Positions 17,366 to 25,678 of a stretch of 44,831 nucleotides of DNA are shown one piece after another. Made by a program: the position numbers and the translations under genes. Location: positions 1 through 44,831 of the forward strand of contig CANHCU010000017.1 of the NCBI GenBank assembly GCA_947459185.1, written 5' to 3'. Each line of letters begins with the position of its first letter. Within the stretch, counting starts at the first letter, position 1. This stretch comes from Planctomycetaceae bacterium (GTDB lineage Bacteria; Planctomycetota; Planctomycetia; Pirellulales; UBA1268). The notes beneath the pieces are model-generated. The model did not search any database. It saw nothing but the letters and a program-made list of their open reading frames with translations, and had not been told where the DNA came from.

Positions 17366-20004
17366 CCGCCGCCTGGCCCCGTGACCGGGGCGGCCACGCG
17401 TTCGAGGGCCCGGCGGATTCTGTCGAGCCGCTCGGGGTCCACCACTTTCCGCCCCGCCTCGTCGGTGACATGAAACGCATCCACCACCTGATCAAGGTAG
17501 GTGCCGATCTTGGCTGACCGCACCGAGAGTCCCTCTTCGAACATCGTCCGCGCAATCACATAGAGCAGACCGACCGAATCGTGGGCAAACACCTCCAGGA
17601 TCGTGGCGTGCGCTGAACTCTCGTTGTCGAACCGCACGCGGGCCGGCGCGAGCGCCGTGGGATTGGGCTGGGGCGCGAACGGATTCCACCGCCGGGTGAA
17701 CGACGGGGATCGGTCCGCCTTGATCGCAGAGCGGATGGCAGCCGCAATCTCGGCGAGCCGCTCGGCCGGCGGCTCGCCGGCATAATCGGGATCATGCACG
17801 ACGAAGTGGTCGAGCACGAGGCCTTGGTCGAGCGTGTGGATGTCGGCCGCGAGGATCTCCAACCGCTGACTGGTGATCGCGCCGGTGAGCCGATGAAACA
17901 CGCCGCTGGCGAGTGATTCCCGCGCGGCCACGGTCACCGCCACGGTGCCGGTGGACGGCTGCCAGCGGGTGCCGATGAACATGCCGTCCGGTGTCAGCCG
18001 CGACAGCTTTCCCAACTCCTCGAGCATGCGGCGCGGCTCCGTGTCGTGGAGATAGGAGAGCGGCAGTTGCCGGGCGAGCCGCACCAGATCATCGTCAGCG
18101 TCACGGCCCGCGATGAGTTCGTCGAGCACCCGGCGATGACGCTCCGCCGCCACCGACGGACTCTCGCCGTCGAGCGTGCTGAGCGTGCGGAAATAAAGCT
18201 CCCCCAACAGGTCGGCCTTCCACCGCGTCCAGACGCCTGGCCCGACGGCACTGACGTCGGCCGCGGTGAGCACCGCGAGCATCCGCAGCACCTCCGGCGA
18301 GCCCACGTCGCGGGCGAACCGCACCACGAGGCTGTCGTCGGTGGTGTCTCGCCGAAACGCCTGATGCGCCATCGCGAGATGCTTATGCACGAGAAACTCC
18401 ACGATCTCAGCTTCGTCGGTCGGCAGGCCGAAGCGGGCCGCCACATCGCGGGCCATCCGCGCCCCCAGCTCGCTGTGGTCCTCGACGAATCCCTTGCCGA
18501 GATCGTGGATCAGCAGCGCGAGGAGAACCGCCCGCTTGCGGTTGAGCTGCCGCCAGACATCGCCTAGCCAACTGGTTTCGTCCTGGAGTTCGGCGGCCCG
18601 CTCCACGGCCACGATGCAGTGCTCGTCAACGGTGTATTTGTGGTAGTTGTTGAACTGCAGCAGGTGCCGGGCGTGAGCGAACTCGGGGATGAGGATCTCG
18701 AGCGCCCCCACCTCGTGCAGCCGGCGCAATGCATATCCTAGTCGCTGCGGTCGGGCGAAGAGGCCGAGGAACCGCTGCCTTGCTTCGGCCGTGGCAGGCA
18801 GTCCCGCCGTCTGGGCCCGCACCGCGACCCAGGTGGCATGATCGATCGGCAGGTCATAGACCATCGACAGTTCCACCAGCCGCACGATCGAGTCGAGGCT
18901 TCCCGCGACCTGCGGCAGGCTGCCACTGACAACCGCCACATCGTGTGGCCCCACGCGAAACAGCCCATCAACCCTGTTGCCGAGCATGCCAGAGACGAAG
19001 GCCCGCGCCGGACTGGGACGGCGAAGGCCGGCCACGAGTGTCTCGGCCACCTGGGCTATGCCCCGCGTGTGCCTGAAGTAGTCGCGCATGAACCGCTCTA
19101 CACCGAGCATCCCATCCCGTGACTCGAAGCCGCGGGCCTCGGCGATGCGGAGCTGCTGATCCCGCGTGAAGTCGTCGGCCGCCTTGCCGGCGGTGAGATG
19201 CAACTCGTTCCGCAGCCGGGTCAGGAATTCGGCCGCGTCGCGGAGCGTGTCGGCATCGGCCCGCGACAGGCCACCCGCCAGCACCAGCCGGTCGAACGTC
19301 GATTCGCCATAGAGGATCCGGCCCAGCCACCGCACAAGCTGGATGTCGCGCAGGCCGCCGGGCGACCGCTTCACGTTTGGTTCCAGGAGCGCGACGGTTT
19401 CGCCAAACTTCACCGCCTCCTCGCGTCGGGCATCGACGACGGCCCGGGCCTGCCGCGACTGCCCTCGCTGCACGAGACCCCGCAGCCGGGTTTCGAGCCG
19501 TGTGAGCAGGTCAGGGTTGCCCGCCAGCGGCCGGCACTCGAGGAGCGAGCTGAGGACCGTCGCATCGGCAGCGGCCAGGCGGCAGGCCTCGTCCACCGTA
19601 CGCACGCTCTGCCCAACGTCGGCGCCGCTATCGAACAGGTCCTGCAGCAGCCGCTTGGCGGCGGCGGCGACCGGGCCGGCGGCCTGACGGTCGTGCAGCA
19701 GCATGAGATCGATGTCGGAGAACGGTGCCATCTCCCGCCGACCGTAACCGCCGTGGGCCACGAGCACCGCATGGCGGCGAAGCGTGGCCGCGTCCGCCGT
19801 GGGCAGATCATCCAGAACGGCATCCCACAGGCCGATCACGACCGCATCGCAGAGATCGGAGGCGAGGCCGCAGGTCTGAATGCCCGCCGCGCCGGCCGCA
19901 TGTTCCGCGGCCACCCGCTGCCGCAGCGACGCCAGTTCCGCCGCAGCCCGCGTGACGGCGGGGCGGAAGGAGGTCACGGGAGCCGGTGTGAAATCGTCGG
20001 TCAT
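17362..20004 (-). CDS. glnD: PII uridylyltransferase/uridylyl-removing enzyme
   Basis: GlnD adds and removes UMP on PII proteins in response to glutamine and so sets nitrogen regulation. The 880-residue protein has the family order: a nucleotidyltransferase domain with HGGYGRREMAPFSDIDLMLLHD (Asp97 and Asp99), a linker, an HD hydrolase domain with HDLGKGFVEDHS, and two C-terminal ACT domains (RLTGAITSQRLEIL and EVFAHDSVGLLYVIARTMFEE). The ATG at 20004 overlaps the stop of the upstream cobalamin adenosyltransferase gene as ATGA. A longer in-frame start at 20232 would add an Arg/Gly-rich segment that lies on top of that gene and is not family-like. No glnB or amtB is in the window. Confidence 0.95.
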   Translation of the reverse strand: MTDDFTPAPVTSFRPAVTRAAAELASLRQRVAAEHAAGAAGIQTCGLASDLCDAVVIGLWDAVLDDLPTADAATLRRHAVLVAHGGYGRREMAPFSDIDLMLLHDRQAAGPVAAAAKRLLQDLFDSGADVGQSVRTVDEACRLAAADATVLSSLLECRPLAGNPDLLTRLETRLRGLVQRGQSRQARAVVDARREEAVKFGETVALLEPNVKRSPGGLRDIQLVRWLGRILYGESTFDRLVLAGGLSRADADTLRDAAEFLTRLRNELHLTAGKAADDFTRDQQLRIAEARGFESRDGMLGVERFMRDYFRHTRGIAQVAETLVAGLRRPSPARAFVSGMLGNRVDGLFRVGPHDVAVVSGSLPQVAGSLDSIVRLVELSMVYDLPIDHATWVAVRAQTAGLPATAEARQRFLGLFARPQRLGYALRRLHEVGALEILIPEFAHARHLLQFNNYHKYTVDEHCIVAVERAAELQDETSWLGDVWRQLNRKRAVLLALLIHDLGKGFVEDHSELGARMARDVAARFGLPTDEAEIVEFLVHKHLAMAHQAFRRDTTDDSLVVRFARDVGSPEVLRMLAVLTAADVSAVGPGVWTRWKADLLGELYFRTLSTLDGESPSVAAERHRRVLDELIAGRDADDDLVRLARQLPLSYLHDTEPRRMLEELGKLSRLTPDGMFIGTRWQPSTGTVAVTVAARESLASGVFHRLTGAITSQRLEILAADIHTLDQGLVLDHFVVHDPDYAGEPPAERLAEIAAAIRSAIKADRSPSFTRRWNPFAPQPNPTALAPARVRFDNESSAHATILEVFAHDSVGLLYVIARTMFEEGLSVRSAKIGTYLDQVVDAFHVTDEAGRKVVDPERLDRIRRALERVAAPVTGPGGG

Positions 20005-20552
20005 GTCGCCGGATGCCACGGATCGTCGGCAACTCCGTCCCGACGATTCGCCTCCCGAGCCAGCACGAAGAGCAGATCGCCGAGCCGGTTCAGATATTCG
20101 ATCGCGTTGGCGGGGATCGTCGTCTCCAGACGGCTCGCCAGGGTGACCACGCGGCGCTCGGCCCGCCGGCAGACCGTACGGGCGACATGCAGCGCGGCCG
20201 CCAGCGGGGTTCCCGTCGGGAGGATGAAGCACTTGAGCGGCTCGATCATCGCGTCGTGGCGATCGATCTCCGCCTCCAGATACGCGACGTGGCCCGTCGT
20301 GATCCGCTCATCAACGGCCCCCGGCGTCGCCAGCTGGGCGCCAAGATCGAAGAGTTCGCACTGCACCCGCCGGAGGAACTCGTCGATCGGGCCGGCGGCA
20401 GGCAACGTGCGAACCAGCCCCAGATGGCTGTTGAGTTCGTCCACCGTCCCAAAGGCCTCGATCCGCGCATGGTCCTTCGACACCCGCGGGCCGCCGAAAA
20501 GCCCCGTTTCTCCGGCGTCGCCGGTCTTCGTGTAAATCTTCATGCTCTGCAT
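20001..20552 (-). CDS. Cob(I)alamin adenosyltransferase, PduO type
   Basis: This enzyme transfers the adenosyl group of ATP to cob(I)alamin to make coenzyme B12. The 183-residue protein begins KIYTKTGDAGETGLFGG, the ATP-binding signature of the PduO family, and has FGTVDELNSHLG, FILPTGTPLAAALHVARTVCRRAER, and YLNRLGDLLFVLAR. Two ATGs compete: 20552 (AAGGAG only 2 nt upstream) and 20543 (11 nt from the same site), and the family usually starts at the latter. Its stop overlaps the glnD start by four bases, so it is translationally coupled with glnD. The pairing of these two genes has no obvious metabolic reason. Confidence 0.93.
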   Translation of the reverse strand: MQSMKIYTKTGDAGETGLFGGPRVSKDHARIEAFGTVDELNSHLGLVRTLPAAGPIDEFLRRVQCELFDLGAQLATPGAVDERITTGHVAYLEAEIDRHDAMIEPLKCFILPTGTPLAAALHVARTVCRRAERRVVTLASRLETTIPANAIEYLNRLGDLLFVLAREANRRDGVADDPWHPAT

Positions 20553-20612
20553 GTCTCCTTCCGGTGTCTTCGAGAATTCTCACGGCCGCTCAGACTGGTG
20601 ACAGCCATCGCA

Positions 20613-20618
20613 TATACT
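20613..20618 (+). promoter_or_regulatory. Candidate -10 box of the TolB-like gene (possible leaderless mRNA)
   Basis: TATACT lies seven bases before the ATG at 20626, the same spacing as TAGACT before the SDR gene at 11084. Transcription would start at about the start codon, and no ribosome binding site is visible. The -35 region is not clear. Confidence 0.45.
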
Positions 20619-20625
20619 GGGCCTC

Positions 20626-21888
20626 ATGAGCAAAACCTTCAATCGGCTCTTTTTTCGTTTCGCAGCCGGCGTCGTGGCGGCAGCGGTTTCAGGGCCCACG
20701 TGTCTGCTGCCGCCGGCCAGCGTCGCCGCCGAACCAGCACCGGCCCCTGCCAATGCCAGCAGCGCCGTGGACGACGGCCTCTCAGCCGTTGAACGGCAGT
20801 TCCTAACACCGCCGGTGCAGGTCACCGTCGGCATGCCAAAGGCAGGCGAGGGATACTTTTCGTCCGACGCGCGGCGAATCTGCTACCAGGCGGTGCCCAC
20901 CGACTATCCGTTCTACCAGATTTTCGTACAGCCCTTCGACGCGGCGGCGCCACGGCCCGCCATGCCGGTGCGGATCAGCACCGGCCGGGGTCGGACCACC
21001 TGCAGCTGGTTTGCTCCCGACGGCACGCGGCTGCTGTTTGCGTCGAGCCATCTCGATCCGCAGCTCGATGCCACGGAGTCTGCCGCGCGGGCCCAGGCCG
21101 AGGAGGACCGGAAGACAGGTCGACGGAGGCGGTACCAATGGGACTTCGATCCGCACACCGACATCTTCGTAACGAGCCTGCAGCCGGCCGCCGGCGAGGG
21201 GACTGGCCTGGTGCAGCTGACGCACGAGCCGGGCTACGACGCCGAGTGTTCCTTTTCACCCGATGGCAGCCAAATCCTGTTTGTCAGCGATCGGGATGGC
21301 GATCCCGACATCTACGTGATGGATGCCGACGGCCGCAACGTGCGTCAGCTCACGAACGAGCCCGGCTACGACGGCGGCCCTTTCTTCTCCCCCGATGGCC
21401 GCTTCATTGCCTACCGGACCGATCGCCTGGAGAAAGACATGCTGCAGATTCATGTCATGAAGGCCGACGGCTCGGGTGACATGCCGATCACGAGCGGCCA
21501 GGGGGTGCGATGGGCACCCTATTGGCATCCCACGAAACCGTGGCTGATCTGGACGGGCGCCGACCATTCCGATCCCACGAAGCGTCCCAACTATGACCTA
21601 TGGATCGCCCGGTATTCGGCAAACGAAGACGCCCCGGACGGCCGGGCCGGCTTCAAAGCTGGCACGCCGCTGCGGATCACCGACCATGAGGGAGCCGACG
21701 TGTTGCCGGCGTTTTCGCCCGATGGCACCCTGTTGATGTGGACGGCCAGCCGTGGCGGCGAAGGGGGCGGTCGGGCCGCCACCAGCCAGCTCTGGGTGAG
21801 CCAGATCAATGCCGCCGCAATCGACGCCGCCCTGAAACCTGTTGAAGAGCCCGTTGAAGGACCTGTCGAAGGAGCATCGCAGCCATGA
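20626..21888 (+). CDS. Secreted TolB-like beta-propeller (PD40 repeats)
   Basis: A 420-residue protein with a signal peptide (FRFAAGVVAAAVSGP, then an Ala-rich cleavage region). The mature part has several PD40-type propeller blades: FAPDGTRLLFASS, FSPDGSQILFVSDRDGDPDIYVMDADG, FSPDGRFIAYRT and FSPDGTLLMWTASRGG. These are the repeats of the TolB C-terminal domain and of prolyl-peptidase propellers. No catalytic domain follows, so the protein is probably a periplasmic binding or scaffold protein. The C-terminal tail repeats PVE and EEP motifs and is likely disordered. Its stop overlaps the proC start (ATGA), so proC may be translated by coupling from this mRNA. Confidence 0.85.
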   Translation: MSKTFNRLFFRFAAGVVAAAVSGPTCLLPPASVAAEPAPAPANASSAVDDGLSAVERQFLTPPVQVTVGMPKAGEGYFSSDARRICYQAVPTDYPFYQIFVQPFDAAAPRPAMPVRISTGRGRTTCSWFAPDGTRLLFASSHLDPQLDATESAARAQAEEDRKTGRRRRYQWDFDPHTDIFVTSLQPAAGEGTGLVQLTHEPGYDAECSFSPDGSQILFVSDRDGDPDIYVMDADGRNVRQLTNEPGYDGGPFFSPDGRFIAYRTDRLEKDMLQIHVMKADGSGDMPITSGQGVRWAPYWHPTKPWLIWTGADHSDPTKRPNYDLWIARYSANEDAPDGRAGFKAGTPLRITDHEGADVLPAFSPDGTLLMWTASRGGEGGGRAATSQLWVSQINAAAIDAALKPVEEPVEGPVEGASQP

Positions 21889-22730
21889 GCCACGCCACAC
21901 AGCCCATGACCTCACAGCCATCGCATGCGCGAGCCATCGCCATGATCGGCGGTGGGCAGATGGCGCTTGCGCTGGCGGAGGGCTTCTGCCGGGCGGGCCT
22001 GCTTCAGCCGTCCGACATCACGGTGCACGATCCCGTCGCCGCGGCGCGGGAACGGCTGACGGCTCGCGTGCCAGGAATCTGCTTTGCCGAGAGCGGCGCT
22101 GCGGCGGCAGCCACGGCGCGGATTGTGTTCCTTGCTGTCAAACCGCAGCAGGTGGCGGCGGCCTGCCAGGAGTTTGCCGCGGCTCTCGCTCCGGATGCGG
22201 TCGTCGTCTCGATCGTCGCCGGCCTCACGCTCCACAATCTCGCCGAATTCGCCGGCACTCCCCGCATCGTCCGCGTGATGCCCAACACTCCCTGTCTGGT
22301 CGGACGGGGCGTGTCGGTAGTCTGCCGCACCGCGGAAGTGCCAGCCAGCGACCTGGCCCGCGTGCTGGAACTGCTGACGGCTGTGGGCCGGGTGCACGAG
22401 GCGGACGAGTCGCTGATGGATGCCGTCACCGGGCTCTCTGGCTCTGGGCCTGGGTTCGTGGCCCTGCTCGTCGAGGCCCTGGCCGATGGAGGCGTGAAGG
22501 CAGGCCTGCCGCGCAGCCTCGCGCTCGCGCTCGCCACCGAGACGTTCTCCGGCACGGCGGCACTACTCGACCAAACGGGCGAACACCCCGCGCAGATCAA
22601 GGACCGTGTCTCGAGCCCGGGGGGCACGACGATCGCGGGACTGGCCGTGCTCGAGCAACGCGGCGTCCGCGGCGCTCTCATCGACGCCGTGGTGACCGCC
22701 GCCGCCCGTGCCCGCGAACTGGGGAAGTAG
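21885..22730 (+). CDS. proC: Pyrroline-5-carboxylate reductase
   Basis: ProC reduces 1-pyrroline-5-carboxylate to proline with NAD(P)H. The 281-residue protein has a Rossmann motif IAMIGGGQMALALAEGF, FLAVKPQQVAAAC, VRVMPNTPCLVGRG, and the C-terminal signature LSGSGPGFVALLVEALADGGVKAGL followed by VSSPGGTTIAGLAVLE. It is slightly longer than the usual 270 residues because of an N-terminal extension of about 15 residues. The start overlaps the stop of the propeller gene. The gene downstream is convergent and lies 10 bp away. Confidence 0.95.
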   Translation: MSHATQPMTSQPSHARAIAMIGGGQMALALAEGFCRAGLLQPSDITVHDPVAAARERLTARVPGICFAESGAAAAATARIVFLAVKPQQVAAACQEFAAALAPDAVVVSIVAGLTLHNLAEFAGTPRIVRVMPNTPCLVGRGVSVVCRTAEVPASDLARVLELLTAVGRVHEADESLMDAVTGLSGSGPGFVALLVEALADGGVKAGLPRSLALALATETFSGTAALLDQTGEHPAQIKDRVSSPGGTTIAGLAVLEQRGVRGALIDAVVTAAARARELGK

Positions 22731-22740
22731 GCAGCGCGAG

Positions 22741-22971
22741 CTACCGCTTCTTGCTGGCCTTCTTTGCAGCCTTCTTCTTCGTGACGGCTGACTTCTTTGT
22801 CGCAGCCTTCGTCGCCGTGGGCTTCTTTGCCGCCGGCTTCGCCAGCTTCTTGGCAGGCTTCTTCACGGTCTTCTTGCCGGCGGCCTTCGCCTTACCAGCC
22901 TTCGCTTTGCCGAAAACCCCGTCCCACCCTTCGGCATAATTACCGTTGCTTCCAACACGGATGACCGACAT
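22741..22971 (-). CDS. Small histone H1-like, Lys/Ala-rich protein
   Basis: A 76-residue very basic protein. The N-terminal 20 residues (MSVIRVGSNGNYAEGWDGVF) are not basic and read like a short folded or conserved segment. The rest consists of repeated Lys/Ala/Pro units such as KKPAKK and AAKK, ending in KKASKKR, which is the composition of the bacterial H1-like nucleoid proteins (Hc1 type). It probably binds DNA or RNA through the tail. The ATG at 22971 has GAGGT upstream; a longer frame to 23070 lacks support. A repeat-rich tail like this may vary in length among strains. Confidence 0.75.
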   Translation of the reverse strand: MSVIRVGSNGNYAEGWDGVFGKAKAGKAKAAGKKTVKKPAKKLAKPAAKKPTATKAATKKSAVTKKKAAKKASKKR

Positions 22972-23085
22972 CAAAACACCTCGTTGAATGGTCTCGCTGC
23001 CCTGTTCTCTCTCGTCGGCGGTCCGACGATGCAAGCGATGTTCGTAGCGGCCGCGGCCCGACGGTGTCAAGCGATGCAGGCCAAC

Positions 23086-23502
23086 TCATGCGCCGACCGG
23101 ACCGTCGGTGACGGTTCCTGCGGCCACGATCTCCAGGGCAACCGTGCCGATGACAGACGGCAGTTGGCCACGCCCCCGCTGCCCGAGCATCGTGTCGTCG
23201 TCCGCCGAGGCGGCTACACTGACGACCAGCTCGTTCCGGCCGCGGAGCAGGGGGGTGATGTCCTGCTCCCACCGGCCCACGCCGGCCGACAGCGGCGGCA
23301 GGCAAACGGCGTTGAGGGCCACCTCGGCGGCGACCGCGGGATCGGTGACGACCAGCAGCACCACGTCGCCCGGTTCAAGGCCCCCGGGGCGGCCAAACCG
23401 CCGGGTCCAGAGCACGCGGCCGTCAGCCTCCACCAGCGGGGGTGGCTCCCAGGCAGTTCCCAAATGGATGGAATGGTGGATCGAATGGTGGTGATTCTGC
23501 AT
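23086..23502 (-). CDS. Small beta-rich protein of unknown function
   Basis: A 138-residue protein without signal peptide or membrane segment. It starts with a His-rich stretch (MQNHHHSIHHSIH), and the body shows alternating hydrophobic strands ending in LNAVCLPPLSAGVGRWEQDITPLLRGRNELVVSV. That segment resembles the jelly-roll sugar-binding domain of beta-galactosidases, where an N-x-L pattern precedes DITxLLxxGxN. It may be a stand-alone version of that fold. I do not recognise it as a named family. It is divergent from trxA and lies about 115 bp before the H1-like gene on the same strand, with which it may be cotranscribed. Confidence 0.55.
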   Translation of the reverse strand: MQNHHHSIHHSIHLGTAWEPPPLVEADGRVLWTRRFGRPGGLEPGDVVLLVVTDPAVAAEVALNAVCLPPLSAGVGRWEQDITPLLRGRNELVVSVAASADDDTMLGQRGRGQLPSVIGTVALEIVAAGTVTDGPVGA

Positions 23503-23512
23503 ACGCGCCTGC

Positions 23513-23518
23513 TATACT
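23513..23518 (+). promoter_or_regulatory. Candidate -10 box of trxA
   Basis: TATACT, followed by TTGCG. The same 11 bases TATACTTTGCG occur again at 25983-25993 before the membrane-anchored gene at 26173. The leader to the trxA ATG would be about 70 nt. No convincing -35 box is seen. Confidence 0.45.
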
Positions 23519-23593
23519 TTGCGGCTCGACACCATCGTCGCACGTTCACGAGACATCGCCAAACCCCCGCCGAAAACGAAGGAGCCGAACATC

Positions 23594-23923
23594 ATGGGCA
23601 ACGCACTTCAATTCACCGACGACAACTTTCAGCAGGAAGTGCTCGACTCGCCGGTGCCGGTGCTCGTGGACTTCTGGGCCCCGTGGTGCGGACCGTGCCG
23701 GATGATCGGACCGACGATCGAGGAACTCTCCGCCGAGAACGCCGGCTCCTTCCGCGTGGGCAAGGTCAACGTTGACGAGAACAGCCAGTTGGCAATGACC
23801 TACAACGTCGCAAGTATCCCCACGATCATGATCTTCCAGGGAGGCCGGCTCGTGCAGCAGTTCATGGGCGTGCAGCCGAAGGCCAAGCTCCAGCAGGCCC
23901 TCGACGAGGCGAAGTCGGCGTGA
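23594..23923 (+). CDS. trxA: Thioredoxin
   Basis: A 109-residue thioredoxin: a small cytoplasmic disulfide reductant with the active site [11 protein letters not shown] (Trp31, Cys32, Cys35), the buried Asp (LVDFWAP), and the cis-proline loop ASIPTIMIF. It matches the length and order of typical TrxA proteins. The start is supported by GGAG nine bases upstream; a longer in-frame start at 23519 lies between the -10 box and the gene and is unlikely. Its 3' end faces the sigma factor gene, with an intergenic stretch full of inverted repeats between them. Confidence 0.96.
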   Translation: MGNALQFTDDNFQQEVLDSPVPVLVDFWAPWCGPCRMIGPTIEELSAENAGSFRVGKVNVDENSQLAMTYNVASIPTIMIFQGGRLVQQFMGVQPKAKLQQALDEAKSA

Positions 23924-23940
23924 GGGTCGTGTGACCGTGA

Positions 23941-24074
23941 CGTGTTTTCCCTCGCTTGCGCTTCGGGTTTGTAACGCGGCCATACAAGCCCCCGGCGCGA
24001 GCAGGGGGATAGCGCCGGGGGATCTTGAACCCGCGGATGGCACATCCCATCGCTTGCGCTCCGGGCTTGTATGG
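23941..24074. repeat. Palindromic intergenic repeat between trxA and the sigma gene
   Basis: Two copies of the core TCGCTTGCGCTYYGGGYTTGTA are present (around 23947-23973 and 24043-24074). Between them lie CCATACAAGCCC (23980-23991) matched by GGGCTTGTATGG (24063-24074), and a nested perfect 10-bp inverted repeat CCCCCGGCGC (23989-23998) / GCGCCGGGGG (24012-24021). The stretch separates convergent genes and can form hairpins on both strands, so it could serve as a bidirectional terminator. The same units recur at 33823 and at 37431-37590. Confidence 0.75.
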
Positions 24075-24085
24075 GGCGAACCGGA

Positions 24086-25678
24086 TCAATGAATCGCTGC
24101 TTCCAACTCCGGCGTGCCTGCGGTTTCGGCGACGAAACTGTCGGTGGGCTCCGGGGCAGTGATCCGTCGGCGGGAGGCCGGGGCTGCGAGCAGCCGCGAA
24201 AAAGCCCGTTCGTCGATAAAGCCTGAAAGCTGACCGTGCAGTCCCGGCTCGCGGAGCTTTTCGACAGCCTTGGCCTCGATCTGACGGACCCGTTCTCGAG
24301 TCACATCGAAGAGCGTACCGACCTCTTCCAGCGTGTAGCTGTAGCCGTCGGCCAGGCCGAACCGCAGCCGGATGATCTCCCGCTCCCGGTAGGAGAGGCC
24401 GTCGAGCGCGCGGCCGATGACCGACTTGAGCGACTGCTGGTTGATCTCCTGTAGCGGATCCTCGTCTCGGTGGTCGCTGACGAAATCTCCCACAGCACCG
24501 TCATCACTCTCACCGAGTGGCTGATCGAGCGACACTGTTTGCCGCGACATCCGCCAGATGCAGTGGGCCTCCTCGACGGTCAGGCCGGTCATCTCGGCCA
24601 TCTCCTCGATCCTCGGCTCGCGGCCGTGCTGCTGGACGAACTGGCGCGAGGCGTTGCGGAGCTTCGTCATCGTATCGACCATGTGCACCGGCACCCGGAT
24701 CGTGCGGCTCTGGTCGGCAATCGCGCGGGTGATCGCCTGCCGGATCCACCAGGTGGCATACGTTGAAAACTTGAAGCCTCTGGCGTGCTCGAACTTGTCC
24801 ACCGCCCGCATCAGACCCGAGTTGCCCTCTTGGATGAGGTCGAGGAACGAGAGCCCACGATGGCGATACCGCTTGGCAATCGAGACGACCAGCCGCAGGT
24901 TGCCGGCGGCGAGGTCGCGCTTCGCCGCGTCATACCGCTGCTGCAGGTCGTCGAGCCTGATGAGCCGCCGGGCGAGTGTGCGGCGGCTCTCTCGCGTGGA
25001 GAGCAGGAGCCGGCGGTGTTCCTGCTGGAGCGACTCCCGACTGGTGACGGCGCTGGCCGGGGCATCGAGCTGACCGCGAACCTCATCGAGGCGACCGCCG
25101 ATTGATCGCAGCTGCTTCAGGAGCGGCGTGAGCCTCTGGATCCGCAGGTGCATCTCCTCGACGAGTCGCACCGCCTTGTTTCGCTGCCGCACAAGCCGCC
25201 GCCAGGCCGCCCTGCGGCGTTCCAGCGGCACGCTCCGCGACATCGCGATGCGGAAGAGCCGCGACTTCTCTTGCTCGATGAGCTGAAGGGTGGCGAGGTT
25301 GGGCCCGAGTCGCTTCAGGAAGCGGGCCTTCTCCTTGGTGTTGGTCACCGCCACCTCGATCGTGCGATCGAGACGGATGGTTCCGGCCCGCACCCGTTCC
25401 AGCAGGTTCACGGCGCCGGCAAGGATGAAGTCATTGGCGAGCATCGTGTGGCGAAACTTCCGCCGCCAAAGTTCGATCTGCTGGGCACTCGAGACCTCGG
25501 TGGCTCTGGTGAGCAGCGGGTTGCCACCCATCTGCAGGAGATAGAGCCGCACCGGATCGTCGATGCGGGCCGTGGACTTCCTCTGCCGCGACACGATGGC
25601 CGGCGGCCGGGCCGCGGACGGCCTGGAGAAAGACGGCTTCGGCAGTGGCTTCGACGGGTGGGGTCCGGCACGACGCAT
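24086..25678 (-). CDS. RNA polymerase sigma factor, primary (sigma-70) type
   Basis: A 530-residue sigma factor. Region 1.2 is visible as [12 protein letters not shown] (residues about 41-52). Region 2 is nearly canonical: [40 protein letters not shown] and [28 protein letters not shown] (about 258-333). Region 3 and region 4.2 follow, with [28 protein letters not shown]. Between regions 1.2 and 2 lies a charged helical segment of about 180 residues, larger than in many sigma factors. The ATG at 25678 has AAGGAG five bases upstream. Whether this is the only housekeeping sigma or a group 2 copy cannot be judged from the window, so no gene symbol is given. A C-terminal tail of about 30 residues follows region 4. 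Confidence 0.9.
   Translation of the reverse strand: MRRAGPHPSKPLPKPSFSRPSAARPPAIVSRQRKSTARIDDPVRLYLLQMGGNPLLTRATEVSSAQQIELWRRKFRHTMLANDFILAGAVNLLERVRAGTIRLDRTIEVAVTNTKEKARFLKRLGPNLATLQLIEQEKSRLFRIAMSRSVPLERRRAAWRRLVRQRNKAVRLVEEMHLRIQRLTPLLKQLRSIGGRLDEVRGQLDAPASAVTSRESLQQEHRRLLLSTRESRRTLARRLIRLDDLQQRYDAAKRDLAAGNLRLVVSIAKRYRHRGLSFLDLIQEGNSGLMRAVDKFEHARGFKFSTYATWWIRQAITRAIADQSRTIRVPVHMVDTMTKLRNASRQFVQQHGREPRIEEMAEMTGLTVEEAHCIWRMSRQTVSLDQPLGESDDGAVGDFVSDHRDEDPLQEINQQSLKSVIGRALDGLSYREREIIRLRFGLADGYSYTLEEVGTLFDVTRERVRQIEAKAVEKLREPGLHGQLSGFIDERAFSRLLAAPASRRRITAPEPTDSFVAETAGTPELEAAIH

Noticed and set aside
20005..20232. Extension of glnD into the upstream gene
   Set aside because: The extra residues are Arg/Gly-rich and overlap the cobalamin adenosyltransferase gene. 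The ATGA overlap at 20001-20004 gives a natural start.
20001..20625. Cobalamin riboswitch upstream of the adenosyltransferase gene
   Set aside because: Only 73 bp separate the gene from its divergent neighbour, too short for a B12 riboswitch of about 200 nt, and no B12-box is visible.
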